Assembly: GCA_964473525.1 (NCBI GenBank)
Contig: CAYYPK010000001.1
Span: 248,001 to 312,000 of the forward strand
Reading direction: 5' to 3'
Origin: GCA-2687025 sp964473525
GTDB lineage: Bacteria > Poribacteria > WGA-4E > GCA-2687025
DNA length: 64,000 nt
Shown here piece by piece: positions 55,747-63,958 of this stretch (positions are counted from its first letter, which is position 1; the number at the start of each line of letters is the position of its first letter). The position numbers and the translations under genes are program-made. The notes below the pieces were generated by a model. That model did no database searches, was not told where the DNA came from, and saw nothing but the letters and a program-made list of their open reading frames with translations.

Positions 55747-56643
55747 ATGCGTGAGCACAGCAGCTCCAGGCGCGCGTCCATGGCCGCGTGCATCTTCGTT
55801 TCCGCGCTGGTCTGCAATACGACCTGGGCGATCAAAGTAACCGATACGCCGCTGGACCTGACCGTCAAGACGTCGCTGTACGAGATGACCTGGGCCAAGG
55901 CCGGGCCCATGGGCCTCACGGGCGTCACCGTCACTGAGGGCGCCAAGAACGCGATGTCCGGTGGCAAGCTGTTCCACGATCTGGACTACCGCGGCGGGCG
56001 GCGCAACTGGGGTGATGAGGAAGAGACGGAAGTGCTCATGCAGCTCGCCGACTCACTGCTGCTGGGCATCACTTCGCACGACGACCGCGAGCTCGAGTAC
56101 CGCGTCGTGGCCGTAATATGGGACGCCGTTCCCTACTTCAGGCTGGAAGTTACCGTGACGCTTGACAACGGCGCCGAAGACGCCGCCTGGCCTATCACTG
56201 GGTACGACCCTCTGCTTGAGCCCGGGGTGGGCGTCGACTGGGACGATGTGGCGCACGTAGGCGACATCGCGCTCTCGAACGACCCGCACCCTCACGCGGT
56301 GTACTGGACGGAGACCGCGTTCCTCGGCCTGTACGCGGAGAACGACCAGGCGAAAGCTCGCTTCGGCGACTGGCAAGCAAACAACGCCGTCATCCGTCTC
56401 GACCACGCGCGACGGGCGAAGAACCTGCATGAGAAGGAAAGCAACTCCATCGCCTACTACGTGGGCTTCGGCCTAGGCGGCGAGGCGGAAGCGCACGCGC
56501 TAGCCGCCGAGATCGCCGCCGGCACGCCGGCGGACCCCAGGGCCGTCGCCGCCCGAGGGAAGCTGGGTCTTACGTGGGCAGAATTGAAGCGACCATGGGC
56601 GGCGCCGGAGCGGCGCCGAACGCGTCAGGAGTACCATCAGTGA
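55747..56643 (+). CDS. Secreted beta-rich protein with an internal GK-W-K tail and C-terminal extension
   Basis: A 298-residue exported protein; the hydrophobic signal is about residues 12-28. The body (DLTVKTSLYEMTWAKAGPMGL, YRVVAVIWDAVPYFRLEVTV) has the look of a beta-sandwich such as those in polysaccharide lyases or methyl-aspartate-like hydrolases, but I cannot assign it. The tail reads RAVAARGKLGLTWAELKR at 56539-56592 and is followed by 16 more residues (PWAAPERRRTRQ, EYHQ) instead of a stop. Its stop overlaps the GTG of the next gene (GTGA, 56640-56643). The extension may come from loss of the original stop. Confidence 0.7.
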   Translation: MREHSSSRRASMAACIFVSALVCNTTWAIKVTDTPLDLTVKTSLYEMTWAKAGPMGLTGVTVTEGAKNAMSGGKLFHDLDYRGGRRNWGDEEETEVLMQLADSLLLGITSHDDRELEYRVVAVIWDAVPYFRLEVTVTLDNGAEDAAWPITGYDPLLEPGVGVDWDDVAHVGDIALSNDPHPHAVYWTETAFLGLYAENDQAKARFGDWQANNAVIRLDHARRAKNLHEKESNSIAYYVGFGLGGEAEAHALAAEIAAGTPADPRAVAARGKLGLTWAELKRPWAAPERRRTRQEYHQ

Positions 56644-57401
56644 AGACCAGATATATCTCTCGCGGCAACACCGCATGGGCGCTGGCCCTCGCCGGGGTCG
56701 GCCTCGCTTGGGCGCTGCTGGCGCAGACGCCCGCGCGCGCGGAACTCATCATGAAAGACGACTTCGAGGGCAAGTTCGACATCGACAAGTGGGCGCCGAA
56801 GGACTCCTGGTCCATCGACGGTGGCGTGCTGAACATCAACAGGCAAGCGGGCGACGGCAACGGCGCGGACGACTTCGGCTACGGCGTGCCCGTGTTCACG
56901 GACTTCGGGCTACGCCTCGACTTCCGACTCAAGTCGGAGCCGCAGGCCAGCAAGATGGAGATCCTCGTCCGCGCAACCGAGTTTCGCTTCTACCAGCTCA
57001 TCATCACGCCCGCGAATGGGTTCGGGCGGAAGAACAGCGCGCGATGGTACCGCCGGGAAGGCGACGACCGCGGGACGTGGAAGGAATACGCCGAGCACCG
57101 CGCCGAACTGCCCATCACCGTGACAACGGATGTCTGGTACTCCCTCGGGCTGCTCGGTGAGGGCTTCGACTTCGAGGCGCACGTCAAGGAGCGGGGCTCC
57201 CTCGACGGCCTGTTCATTAGTGGGTGGACCGACACGGACGAACTGCACCCCGAGGGAACGATCGGCATCCACACAAACCAGGGCCAGAACTACGAGATCG
57301 ACAACGTGTTCCTCTACGACAATCCCGCCGATCTACAGGGATTCCTGCCCGTAGAAGCGGGCGGGAAGGCAGCCCTCGCGTGGGCGACGCTGAAGCGGTA
57401 G
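56640..57401 (+). CDS. Secreted LamG-like jellyroll protein with the GK-W-K tail
   Basis: A 253-residue exported protein starting at GTG 56640, with CAGGAG nine bases upstream. After the signal (ending TPARA) comes LIMKDDFEGKFDIDKWAP, the opening of LamG/3-keto-disaccharide-hydrolase-like jellyrolls, with DFRLKSEPQASKMEILVRA and EIDNVFLYDNPADL closing it. It ends LPVEAGGKAALAWATLKR, the shared tail. Translation is probably coupled to the preceding gene. A hairpin follows. Confidence 0.78.
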   Translation: MKTRYISRGNTAWALALAGVGLAWALLAQTPARAELIMKDDFEGKFDIDKWAPKDSWSIDGGVLNINRQAGDGNGADDFGYGVPVFTDFGLRLDFRLKSEPQASKMEILVRATEFRFYQLIITPANGFGRKNSARWYRREGDDRGTWKEYAEHRAELPITVTTDVWYSLGLLGEGFDFEAHVKERGSLDGLFISGWTDTDELHPEGTIGIHTNQGQNYEIDNVFLYDNPADLQGFLPVEAGGKAALAWATLKR

Positions 57402-57428
57402 CCGCGGGTACACGTACGGACTGCGACT

Positions 57429-57464
57429 GACGGCCTGTGCCTCCATCGTGAGCCACGGGCCGTC
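57429..57464 (+). terminator. Hairpin terminator
   Basis: Stem 57429-57439 with 57454-57464 (GACGGCCTGTG against CACGGGCCGTC), 11 pairs including one G-U, loop 14, 28 bases after the stop. There is no U-run. Confidence 0.55.
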
Positions 57465-57545
57465 TTCGCGTCTGCGTTGTCGGTTCTGGGCTCAGGACGG
57501 TACACTCGCAACGAGTACGGCAACCGAAATTGTGGAGACACAACG

Positions 57546-58337
57546 ATACACGAGAAGATACTGGCGGCCTCAAGCGTGCTAGGACTTGCCGCGGCGGTGG
57601 CGCTAACCGCCTCCTCCGCGACCCTCTTCCATGATGACTTCGAGGGCGCCAACCTCGACGACATATGGCTATTCGAGCACGGGCAGGCTGGCGCTGGCGC
57701 CGGGCCGCCAGAGTGGGTCCATGAGAACGGAACCCTGAGCCAGATCCAGCCCGTGCCAGGCGACCCGACGTATGCCCTCATTCAGGGCGATGGCTGGCCG
57801 GACAACTACGGCGTGGTCGCTAAGGTGCGCATTGATGACTGGCAGGACCACGACCGCTCCCGCGCAGGCGTGGGCATGTGGATCGACGAAAGCGACAACT
57901 ACGGCGGCTACACGTGGCTCATCCACGAGCGCCTTACGGCCACGAACATGGAGTTCCTGAACGACCTGCGTGGTTGGGCGAACCAGGAGGAGAGCTACGA
58001 GGGAACCGTGGGCGAGTGGTACTGGGTGAAGGCGTTCATCGATATCGACGCTGGGGAACTCTACGGCAAGATCTGGGACGCCGAGGAAGGCGACCACGAC
58101 CCCTCAGCAACAGACGAGCCCGCCGACTGGCTCGGTGTGCGCAACTACGGCGACTTCGGCGCCGTGCGCCTGCCGACATCACTTGCTGGTCTCAACGGCG
58201 GAGCCGGTACGGGCGCTGGCCACTCCACCGCGTCGTTTGACGATGTCTTCGTCTTCGACGCGGGCGGGCCCGACCCGCTAGCTGTGGACGCCAACGGCAA
58301 GGCTGCCACGACGTGGGGAGCCATCAAGTCGCGCTAG
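57546..58337 (+). CDS. Secreted LamG-like protein with the GK-W-K tail; apparent ATA start
   Basis: A 263-residue exported protein if translation starts at ATA 57546. GGAG at 57534-57537 is 8 bases before that ATA, and the codons after it give a perfect signal peptide (HEKILAASSVLGLAAAVALTASSA). The only normal-type in-frame alternative upstream is TTG 57477, without a ribosome site and giving a polar leader. One substitution, ATG to ATA, would explain this. The mature part (TLFHDDFEGANLDDIWLFE, RVWDA-like edges absent) is a jellyroll resembling that of the neighbour at 56640. It ends LAVDANGKAATTWGAIKSR. Confidence 0.68.
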   Translation: MHEKILAASSVLGLAAAVALTASSATLFHDDFEGANLDDIWLFEHGQAGAGAGPPEWVHENGTLSQIQPVPGDPTYALIQGDGWPDNYGVVAKVRIDDWQDHDRSRAGVGMWIDESDNYGGYTWLIHERLTATNMEFLNDLRGWANQEESYEGTVGEWYWVKAFIDIDAGELYGKIWDAEEGDHDPSATDEPADWLGVRNYGDFGAVRLPTSLAGLNGGAGTGAGHSTASFDDVFVFDAGGPDPLAVDANGKAATTWGAIKSR

Positions 58338-58357
58338 TCGCGCCGATCTCCTATGCA

Positions 58358-58390
58358 AACGCGCGGCGGCCTGCCAGGTCGCCGCGCGTT
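58358..58390. terminator. Bidirectional hairpin terminator
   Basis: Perfect 11-bp stem AACGCGCGGCG (58358-58368) with CGCCGCGCGTT (58380-58390), loop 11, between two convergent tail genes ending at 58337 and 58418. Confidence 0.75.
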
Positions 58391-58417
58391 CGCGTTCCCA
58401 GGCTCGAATCCGTCGTG

Positions 58418-59218
58418 TTAAGGGCGCTTGAGCGTCGCCCATCGCGTGGCCAGCTTGCCGCCCGGTTCGACGGACAGCGCCTCCGTCATCAGCCCGGCCA
58501 GCTCGTCCTCGGTGAGGGCGTAGTTCGCGATGGCCAGGTCGTCCACGGAGCCCACGAAGAACCGCGGGCAGCACGCGTTGTCCTCGCCACCGACGCGGAG
58601 CGTCTTCGCAGGGGTAGAGCGTCCAGGCCCCTTCTGATCGATCTCGTCAGGATCCTGCTCGCCGTTGACGTAGAAGCGGATCGTCGAGCCGTCCCAGACC
58701 ACGGCGACGTGTGTCCATTCTCCCGCTGGAACCGTCACCCCTGAGATGTGGTAGCCCGGAGCGCCCGTGTCGTAGAGGTAGTACGCCAGTCCAGCCTGCG
58801 GCGGCTCGATCTGGAGGTAGTAGGTGTTCTTGAAGTAGATTGTGCCTTTGTTCGCGTCGCCGGCCGCCGGTAGGCCGTCCAGCTTGACCCACGCCGCCAG
58901 GGTGAGCTCCTCGGTGATGTCCAGATCGTCGTCTCCCGCGAACTCGATGTACTGCGCATCGCCCTGGACTCCCGCGAGCGCGACGCCGCCCTCCGACACG
59001 CCATCGGTCCACTCCACGTCACCGACGAATTCCCCGACCGGCCCGTCGCCGCCAGCTTCGGCGACCTCCGCGCCGGAGCCCTCGTCGAGATGCCAGATGT
59101 AGAGTTGCTTGCCCTTCTCGCCCACGTCGCCGGCTGCGGCGTAGGCCGCGACCTCAGCGAACGTAAAGACCGTTCCCATCGCCAGCATCATCAGCCACAC
59201 GCGCATCACACTGCTCAT
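58418..59218 (-). CDS. Secreted LamG-domain protein with the GK-W-K tail
   Basis: A 266-residue exported protein. ATG 59218 follows AAGGAGA. The signal (about residues 1-28) is followed by LYIWHLDEGSGAEVAEAGG, ELTLAAWVKLDG, VAVVWDGSTIRFYVNGEQ and FFVGSVDDLAIANYALTEDEL, a complete LamG domain; two adjacent cysteines lie in EDNACCPRF. It ends LSVEPGGKLATRWATLKRP, the shared tail. It is convergent with the gene at 57546 and shares its terminator. Confidence 0.85.
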   Translation of the reverse strand: MSSVMRVWLMMLAMGTVFTFAEVAAYAAAGDVGEKGKQLYIWHLDEGSGAEVAEAGGDGPVGEFVGDVEWTDGVSEGGVALAGVQGDAQYIEFAGDDDLDITEELTLAAWVKLDGLPAAGDANKGTIYFKNTYYLQIEPPQAGLAYYLYDTGAPGYHISGVTVPAGEWTHVAVVWDGSTIRFYVNGEQDPDEIDQKGPGRSTPAKTLRVGGEDNACCPRFFVGSVDDLAIANYALTEDELAGLMTEALSVEPGGKLATRWATLKRP

Positions 59219-59594
59219 GGCGGCGTCTCCTTTCCGATTGTGGCGGCTCCGACCGCGTGGTCCCACGGCCGGATCGTAGGGCCACGGAGGCTAGTCGGCA
59301 AGCTCGGAGGCGTGGGTGGGTGTGTTCGCGGAGCGTTGGTAGCGCAACGCCGGGCCGCTCGGCCAGGTTGTCATGCTGAAGAGCCGAAGGCGACGAAGCA
59401 TCTCGGGGTATGTGGACGCCCGAGTCGCAGGGGACGCTCGCCCTGAATGTGGTGTCCTTGCCACGGAGGAGATGCTTCGCCTCCGGCTCAGCATGACATG
59501 GCGGGGCCGCGCTGCTGCACAACGTTGGTCGGCGACAACTGCTGGTGAACACAGCCGGGGTGACTCGATCCCCGCTCCGACGCGCGCGCGGCGG
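59219..59594. other. Intergenic region holding a palindromic repeat
   Basis: A 376-base region between the LamG gene and the radical SAM gene. It contains the palindromic element at 59369-59498. I see no supported ORF, promoter or terminator in the rest. Confidence 0.5.
59369..59498. repeat. MITE-like palindromic element
   Basis: Ends are inverted copies: TGTCATGCTGA at 59369 with TCAGCATGACA at 59488, and GACGAAGCATCTC with GAGATGCTTCGCC further in. Together the arms cover about 30-36 bases each around a 60-base middle. The pattern is a variant of the widespread short palindromic elements that begin TGTCATTCTGAGCG and GAAGAATCT in many draft genomes. There is no transposase. Only one copy is visible in this window, so transposition cannot be shown. 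Confidence 0.7.
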
Positions 59595-60632
59595 TCAGAC
59601 GGGGTCGTATATCTCGGCGGGGCCAAACGTCTTCGGGTAGAGGGGCCGGAGGAACTTGCGAGTCTCCCAGCACATCGCGCACTTCTGTGGGTAGGCGCCG
59701 GGCGGCTCGTATCCGTGGGACCGCGCAAGTTGCAGGTAGGCGTACGGGCCTTCCTCGTACGCCATGCGCACGAGTTCGTCGTCGGTGTGAAACCCACGCT
59801 GCATCCACTCGACCAGCGGCTTCTCGTGGGCGTCGCCGATGACGATGCCACAGCACGTCTGGATGTTCCCGTACGGGTCGATGTGGATTTCCCACATGGA
59901 GTCGGCGTCGAACTCCGACCGGCAATTGCGCGTCTTGTTGGCGCCGTGCCACAACTCGTCGTCCGCCAGGTCGGCTAGCGGCCGGTCTGGCGAGGCTGAC
60001 GCCAGGTCCTCACCCGCTCTGCCGACGAATCGCGGCGGGTGTTCGCGGCTGTATTGGGCGACGCGCTCTGGGTCGCGGCCTATCTCACGGTACTCCTGCA
60101 GGCGTTCGAGGGAGACGTTCGCCGCAGCGACGTTCTCCTCCCCCATCATCTTCACTGCCCATCGGTACGCGCGTTCACGTCGCTCGGGTGGCACGAAGCG
60201 TTGGTGGTAGGGGTCCGCGCTGATGAGCACGCCCGAGACGCCGACATCCATCATCTCGGCGTAGCGCGTCTCGGCGATCTCCTCGCTCTTGCACCAGGAG
60301 GCGTTGGTCTCGATGAAATGCGGAGCCGCGCCTATGTCGTTCGCCGCGCGGCATATCGCCATCATCTCGTCGTAGTACATCATCGCCTCACCGCCCGCGA
60401 TGTGGATGCAGCGATCCGTCTCGCGCAGTTGCCGCATGAACTCCACGCCGTCCTCGAAGCTGACGCAGACGTCCGGCCTCTTGGGACTACAGTTGAACAG
60501 GCAGTGCTGGCAGGCGATGGTGCAGCGATAGGTGAAGAGGAGACTCGCCACGTGCTTAAGCCCTATCGCCTGACCGACGCCGACCTCCGCCACGACCTCG
60601 TCCACCGGGCGATCACGCATTTCGACGGTCAC
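59595..60632 (-). CDS. Radical SAM protein with SPASM-like C-terminal cysteines
   Basis: A 345-residue enzyme. The radical SAM cluster motif is Cys37-x3-Cys41-x2-Cys44 (YRCTIACQHC), with a further Cys48. HIAGGEAMMYY is the SAM-binding GGE motif and HFIETNASW a following strand. Near the end Cys237, Cys260/261, Cys318 and Cys321 (TCCGIVIGD, KCAMCWE) could bind an auxiliary iron-sulfur cluster of SPASM type. GTG 60632 follows GGAGG at seven bases. It is third in an operon with a glycyl radical enzyme and its activase; its substrate is unknown. Confidence 0.85.
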   Translation of the reverse strand: MTVEMRDRPVDEVVAEVGVGQAIGLKHVASLLFTYRCTIACQHCLFNCSPKRPDVCVSFEDGVEFMRQLRETDRCIHIAGGEAMMYYDEMMAICRAANDIGAAPHFIETNASWCKSEEIAETRYAEMMDVGVSGVLISADPYHQRFVPPERRERAYRWAVKMMGEENVAAANVSLERLQEYREIGRDPERVAQYSREHPPRFVGRAGEDLASASPDRPLADLADDELWHGANKTRNCRSEFDADSMWEIHIDPYGNIQTCCGIVIGDAHEKPLVEWMQRGFHTDDELVRMAYEEGPYAYLQLARSHGYEPPGAYPQKCAMCWETRKFLRPLYPKTFGPAEIYDPV

Positions 60633-60663
60633 GACGATTCCTCCCCGCGCGTTGCTAGGACCG

Positions 60664-61602
60664 TCACGCTCGGACGACTTCCAGCCCATCCTCGCGTAGC
60701 AGGTGTTCCAGGAAGTCCATCTCGTCTGGCGACTGCCGCTTCACCCCCGCCAAAGGGTACTCACGCTGTAGCCACGAGTATTTCCCACTCGCCGTGGGAT
60801 TGAACGGCAGCAGGCTGATGCGGCTGACGTCCGCCGCGCGGGCATGACGTCCAATGCCGCGTATCGTGTCCGGCGATCCATTGCAGCCGGGTATGACCGG
60901 CACGCGCACGATCACCTCGGCGTCCATCTCGCGCAGCTGCCGTAGGTTCTCGAGGATTGGCTCCAATGACACGCCCGTGTATTCGCGGTGCGCGTCCTCG
61001 TGGGCGTGCTTGACGTCGAAGAGGAACAGATCGGTGACGGCGGCCATCTGGCGTAGACGGCGCCATGGCGTCATTCCGGTGGTTTCGACGGCCGTGTGGA
61101 TGCCACTCGCGTCGCACAGCGCGAGGACCGCGCTGGCGAATTCCCACTGGAGGGTTGGTTCGCCACCCGTGAGCGTGATGCCGCCGCCAGACCGCGAGAA
61201 GAACGGCGCGAGACGAGTGGCGCGGTCCGCGATATCGCCAGCGGTAGTCGCGCCGCCCTTCATCTCCAGCGCGCCGTGGTCACACGCGTCGATGCACGCC
61301 TCGCAACGGAGGCAGGCGTCGCGGTCCAGGTGACTGGGGAGCGACGGCACGATACTGCGGAGATCGATGGGGCAGGCGGCTACGCACGCGCCACACGCCT
61401 GACAGCGCGACTCGTAGCGCACTACCTCGGGCTCGCGTCGGACGGACTCAGGGCTGTGACACCACACGCACCTCAGCGGGCACCCCTTGAGATAGACCAT
61501 CATGCGCAGGCCGGGGCCGTCGTGCGTCGCCGTCTCGTCGATGTCGAATACCGTGCCTTCGACGCGTCTCAGCCGCTCCAGCCCGCCACCGTCGCTCGCC
61601 AT
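60664..61602 (-). CDS. Glycyl-radical-enzyme activating enzyme (PflA-like)
   Basis: A 312-residue radical SAM activase. The cluster motif is Cys41-x3-Cys45-x2-Cys48 (GCPLRCVWCHSPES). Two ferredoxin-type clusters follow: Cys67, 70, 73, 77 and Cys97, 100, 103, 107. TLTGGEPTLQ and FDVKHAHEDAHREYTG are typical of activases of the PflA type with the insert. It should install the radical on Gly696 of the enzyme encoded at 61613, 10 bases upstream. Confidence 0.92.
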   Translation of the reverse strand: MASDGGGLERLRRVEGTVFDIDETATHDGPGLRMMVYLKGCPLRCVWCHSPESVRREPEVVRYESRCQACGACVAACPIDLRSIVPSLPSHLDRDACLRCEACIDACDHGALEMKGGATTAGDIADRATRLAPFFSRSGGGITLTGGEPTLQWEFASAVLALCDASGIHTAVETTGMTPWRRLRQMAAVTDLFLFDVKHAHEDAHREYTGVSLEPILENLRQLREMDAEVIVRVPVIPGCNGSPDTIRGIGRHARAADVSRISLLPFNPTASGKYSWLQREYPLAGVKRQSPDEMDFLEHLLREDGLEVVRA

Positions 61603-61612
61603 GCAGCCACCC

Positions 61613-63775
61613 TTACAGCTCGAGTTCGGTTCGCTCAATGACCTCATCCTGCGCGTCACGCGGCAACAGTGTGAACGGCACAAGATACCCTCCTATGCGC
61701 ACGAACAGGTCGGCGAAGTCGTCGGGCGTCTCCTGCGCCGCGCGCATCACGTCGGCGCCGACGACGTTCACCTGCATCTGGTAGATGCCAAGGTCGAACG
61801 CTGCTTCGAGGAGACCCTTGAGCCTGTCGATACCCTCATCGGACGCCAGGGCGTTGGCTGCGAAGCGGACGTTAAACGTCATGCCGCCAAGGCCACGGCT
61901 GTGGTCCAGCTCCGAGGCGGAAAGCAGCATGGATGGCGTGCCCTTTAGCGCAACTCCCGTGCACGGCGCAAGCGAATTCGCCAACGGGCTGCCGGCGTGG
62001 CGGCCGTCAGGGGTGGCCGGCGTGTCGCGACCAAAGCCGATCCACACGGTCCAGCCGAGGAAGCCGGGGAAGACCGGCCCGCCGAAGCGGTTGCGGTGCT
62101 TCTCCAAGCCCGTGCACCAGGCGCCCGCGACTTCCGCGAACAGCGCGTTGATCCAGTCTGTGTCGTTGCCGTACTTCGGACACTCCTTGAGGATGGCGGC
62201 TTGTAGTTCGCCGTTGTCTTCGAAGTCGGCGCTGACGGCTTGCCGGAAGTCGTCGACGGAGAAGCGTCCCTGCTCCTCCACCAGCGTGCGCACCGCGACG
62301 AGACCGTCCACCACGTTGGAGACTCCCACAGCCTCAGGCTGCAAGAAGTTGTACTCCGCGCCGCCGGAGGAGATGTCGTTGCCCGCTCCGAGGCAGTCCT
62401 GGATGAAGCAGGAGAGCAGCGGGAAGGGCCGGTGCAGCTCCTCGTAATACTGGTCGCGGAGCCCGGTCGCTACGGCCTGCTCCGTGGCGTGTTCGAGCTG
62501 TGCCAGGAAGGACGCCTTGAGCTCCTCGTACGTCTCCGGCGAGCCCGTGCTTGGCCGGTCCTGCGCGCCCGTCACCGGGTGCTTGCCGTCGAACATCGCG
62601 TACAGCAGGCACATCGGGATGTTGACGTACGGCCACGCCACCCACGGGTTCGTGCGGCCCATCACGGATGTCTCCGTGCACGTGCTAGGGAGGTGGTCCA
62701 CGGCGTGTTCCGGCGCGACTCCGTGTCGCACCAGTCCACGTGCAATGACGTCGCTGTGGAAGAACGACGGCTGGCCTTTGCCGTTCCGCAGCAGAGCTAC
62801 GCACCGACGCACGAACTCGGGGTCGATGTCGGGGTGCCACGACACGTCGACGCCCGGGAAGTACATGCCCAAGCGGCCTGCGGAATCGAGCAGTTCGTAG
62901 GACAGCTCGTTCGTGGCGTCCGACCCGTCCGGCTTGCGGCCGCCGAGGACCATGATGAGCGCGCTCATGCTGGGACCGTCGAATTCGTTGCATTTGATGG
63001 CGAATTGGTCGAGCAGCTCGCGCAGACGTTCGTCGGGCAGGACACCGGCCGCCCGGTCTCGCTCATAGTATGGGTGTAGGTACTGATCCAGCCGACCGGG
63101 GCCAAAGCAATGATGCGACACGCCCGCCTCGACCGCCACGGCGAGGAAGGTGAACCACATCAGCTGGAGCGCCTCGTGGAAGCTAGAAGCGGGCTCGGAG
63201 GCGATGCGGTCGCACATCTCGGCGGTGCGCAGGAGTTCGGCGCGCCACTCCTCGTCTTCTGCGGTCTCAGCGTCGGCGCGTGCGAGGCCCGCGTGGCGGA
63301 GGATGAGCGCCTGACACGCTTCCAACGACGTGCGGGCGGACGCGTAGAACGCCTGCCGCTCAGGTGTCGCGGAGTCTACCGGTGACAGACCTGCCGCGAG
63401 CGCGTCGATGCGCTCCAGAATCGCGCCGAGGCCCTGCCCAAGGATCGACGGGTAGTCGAGACCCATGTGTCCCTCAGACGCGCTGACCCAGTAGTTCTGC
63501 GTGCGCAGGTACGCGTTGGCGTCGTTCAGTTCCTGCTGCTCGGCCTCGTCCAGGGTCGAGCTCGGGTGCCAGCCGACAAGCAGCTCGCCCGGCCGGATGC
63601 GAATCGGCATGTTCGCGAATATGTGCGCCGTGGCGTGGGCGACGCGGCGGCCGCGATGCAGCTCGCCCTCCGTCTGGCGGAAAGACTCGGCGGCGAGCGT
63701 GTTACGTCCGTGGTAAGGACGTGCTTCTTCCAGGACTACGCGGCGCAGGTCGGTGGCGGTATCGCTGAGACTCAT
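61613..63775 (-). CDS. Glycyl radical enzyme (pyruvate formate-lyase-like)
   Basis: A 720-residue enzyme. The catalytic cysteine is Cys366 in LPSTCTETS, with Glu368 in the C-x-E position; the radical glycine is Gly696 in VRIGGY near the C-terminus, matching the RVxGY loop with Ile for Val. It is shorter than pyruvate formate-lyase and lacks its paired cysteines, so it belongs to another branch (dehydratases, lyases or decarboxylases). GGWTV-like substrate-site stretches do not allow an assignment. GAGGAGGGAG precedes the ATG. It is first in the operon. Function requires anaerobic conditions. Confidence 0.9.
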   Translation of the reverse strand: MSLSDTATDLRRVVLEEARPYHGRNTLAAESFRQTEGELHRGRRVAHATAHIFANMPIRIRPGELLVGWHPSSTLDEAEQQELNDANAYLRTQNYWVSASEGHMGLDYPSILGQGLGAILERIDALAAGLSPVDSATPERQAFYASARTSLEACQALILRHAGLARADAETAEDEEWRAELLRTAEMCDRIASEPASSFHEALQLMWFTFLAVAVEAGVSHHCFGPGRLDQYLHPYYERDRAAGVLPDERLRELLDQFAIKCNEFDGPSMSALIMVLGGRKPDGSDATNELSYELLDSAGRLGMYFPGVDVSWHPDIDPEFVRRCVALLRNGKGQPSFFHSDVIARGLVRHGVAPEHAVDHLPSTCTETSVMGRTNPWVAWPYVNIPMCLLYAMFDGKHPVTGAQDRPSTGSPETYEELKASFLAQLEHATEQAVATGLRDQYYEELHRPFPLLSCFIQDCLGAGNDISSGGAEYNFLQPEAVGVSNVVDGLVAVRTLVEEQGRFSVDDFRQAVSADFEDNGELQAAILKECPKYGNDTDWINALFAEVAGAWCTGLEKHRNRFGGPVFPGFLGWTVWIGFGRDTPATPDGRHAGSPLANSLAPCTGVALKGTPSMLLSASELDHSRGLGGMTFNVRFAANALASDEGIDRLKGLLEAAFDLGIYQMQVNVVGADVMRAAQETPDDFADLFVRIGGYLVPFTLLPRDAQDEVIERTELEL

Positions 63776-63958
63776 AGGCTCCCTCCTCGTCCGAAACGGC
63801 GGCGCGGTACGGCCCTACCGTATGAATGACCAACGGCGCGCGAGGCCGCAACCGGATATGCCGCCTTCAGGTTGCGGTTGCGCCGAGTGGTCCTCACAAT
63901 GCAGCGGAACGACCTGCGGATCGCCCTACCCGATGCGCAAGATTGTTAGGAGAAGCCG
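63776..63958. promoter_or_regulatory. Divergent promoter region with an inverted repeat
   Basis: 183 bases between the glycyl radical operon and a divergent gene. CGCAACCG (63847-63854) and CGGTTGCG (63875-63882) form an 8-bp inverted repeat; a nested GCAACC/GGTTGC pair is also possible. It could be an operator shared by both units. No confident -35/-10 pair. Confidence 0.4.

Noticed and set aside
59595..60632. Anaerobic sulfatase-maturing enzyme (anSME) for the sulfatase at 30202
   Set aside because: It is in the glycyl radical operon, far from the sulfatase, and its cysteine layout lacks the usual anSME spacing of two extra clusters.
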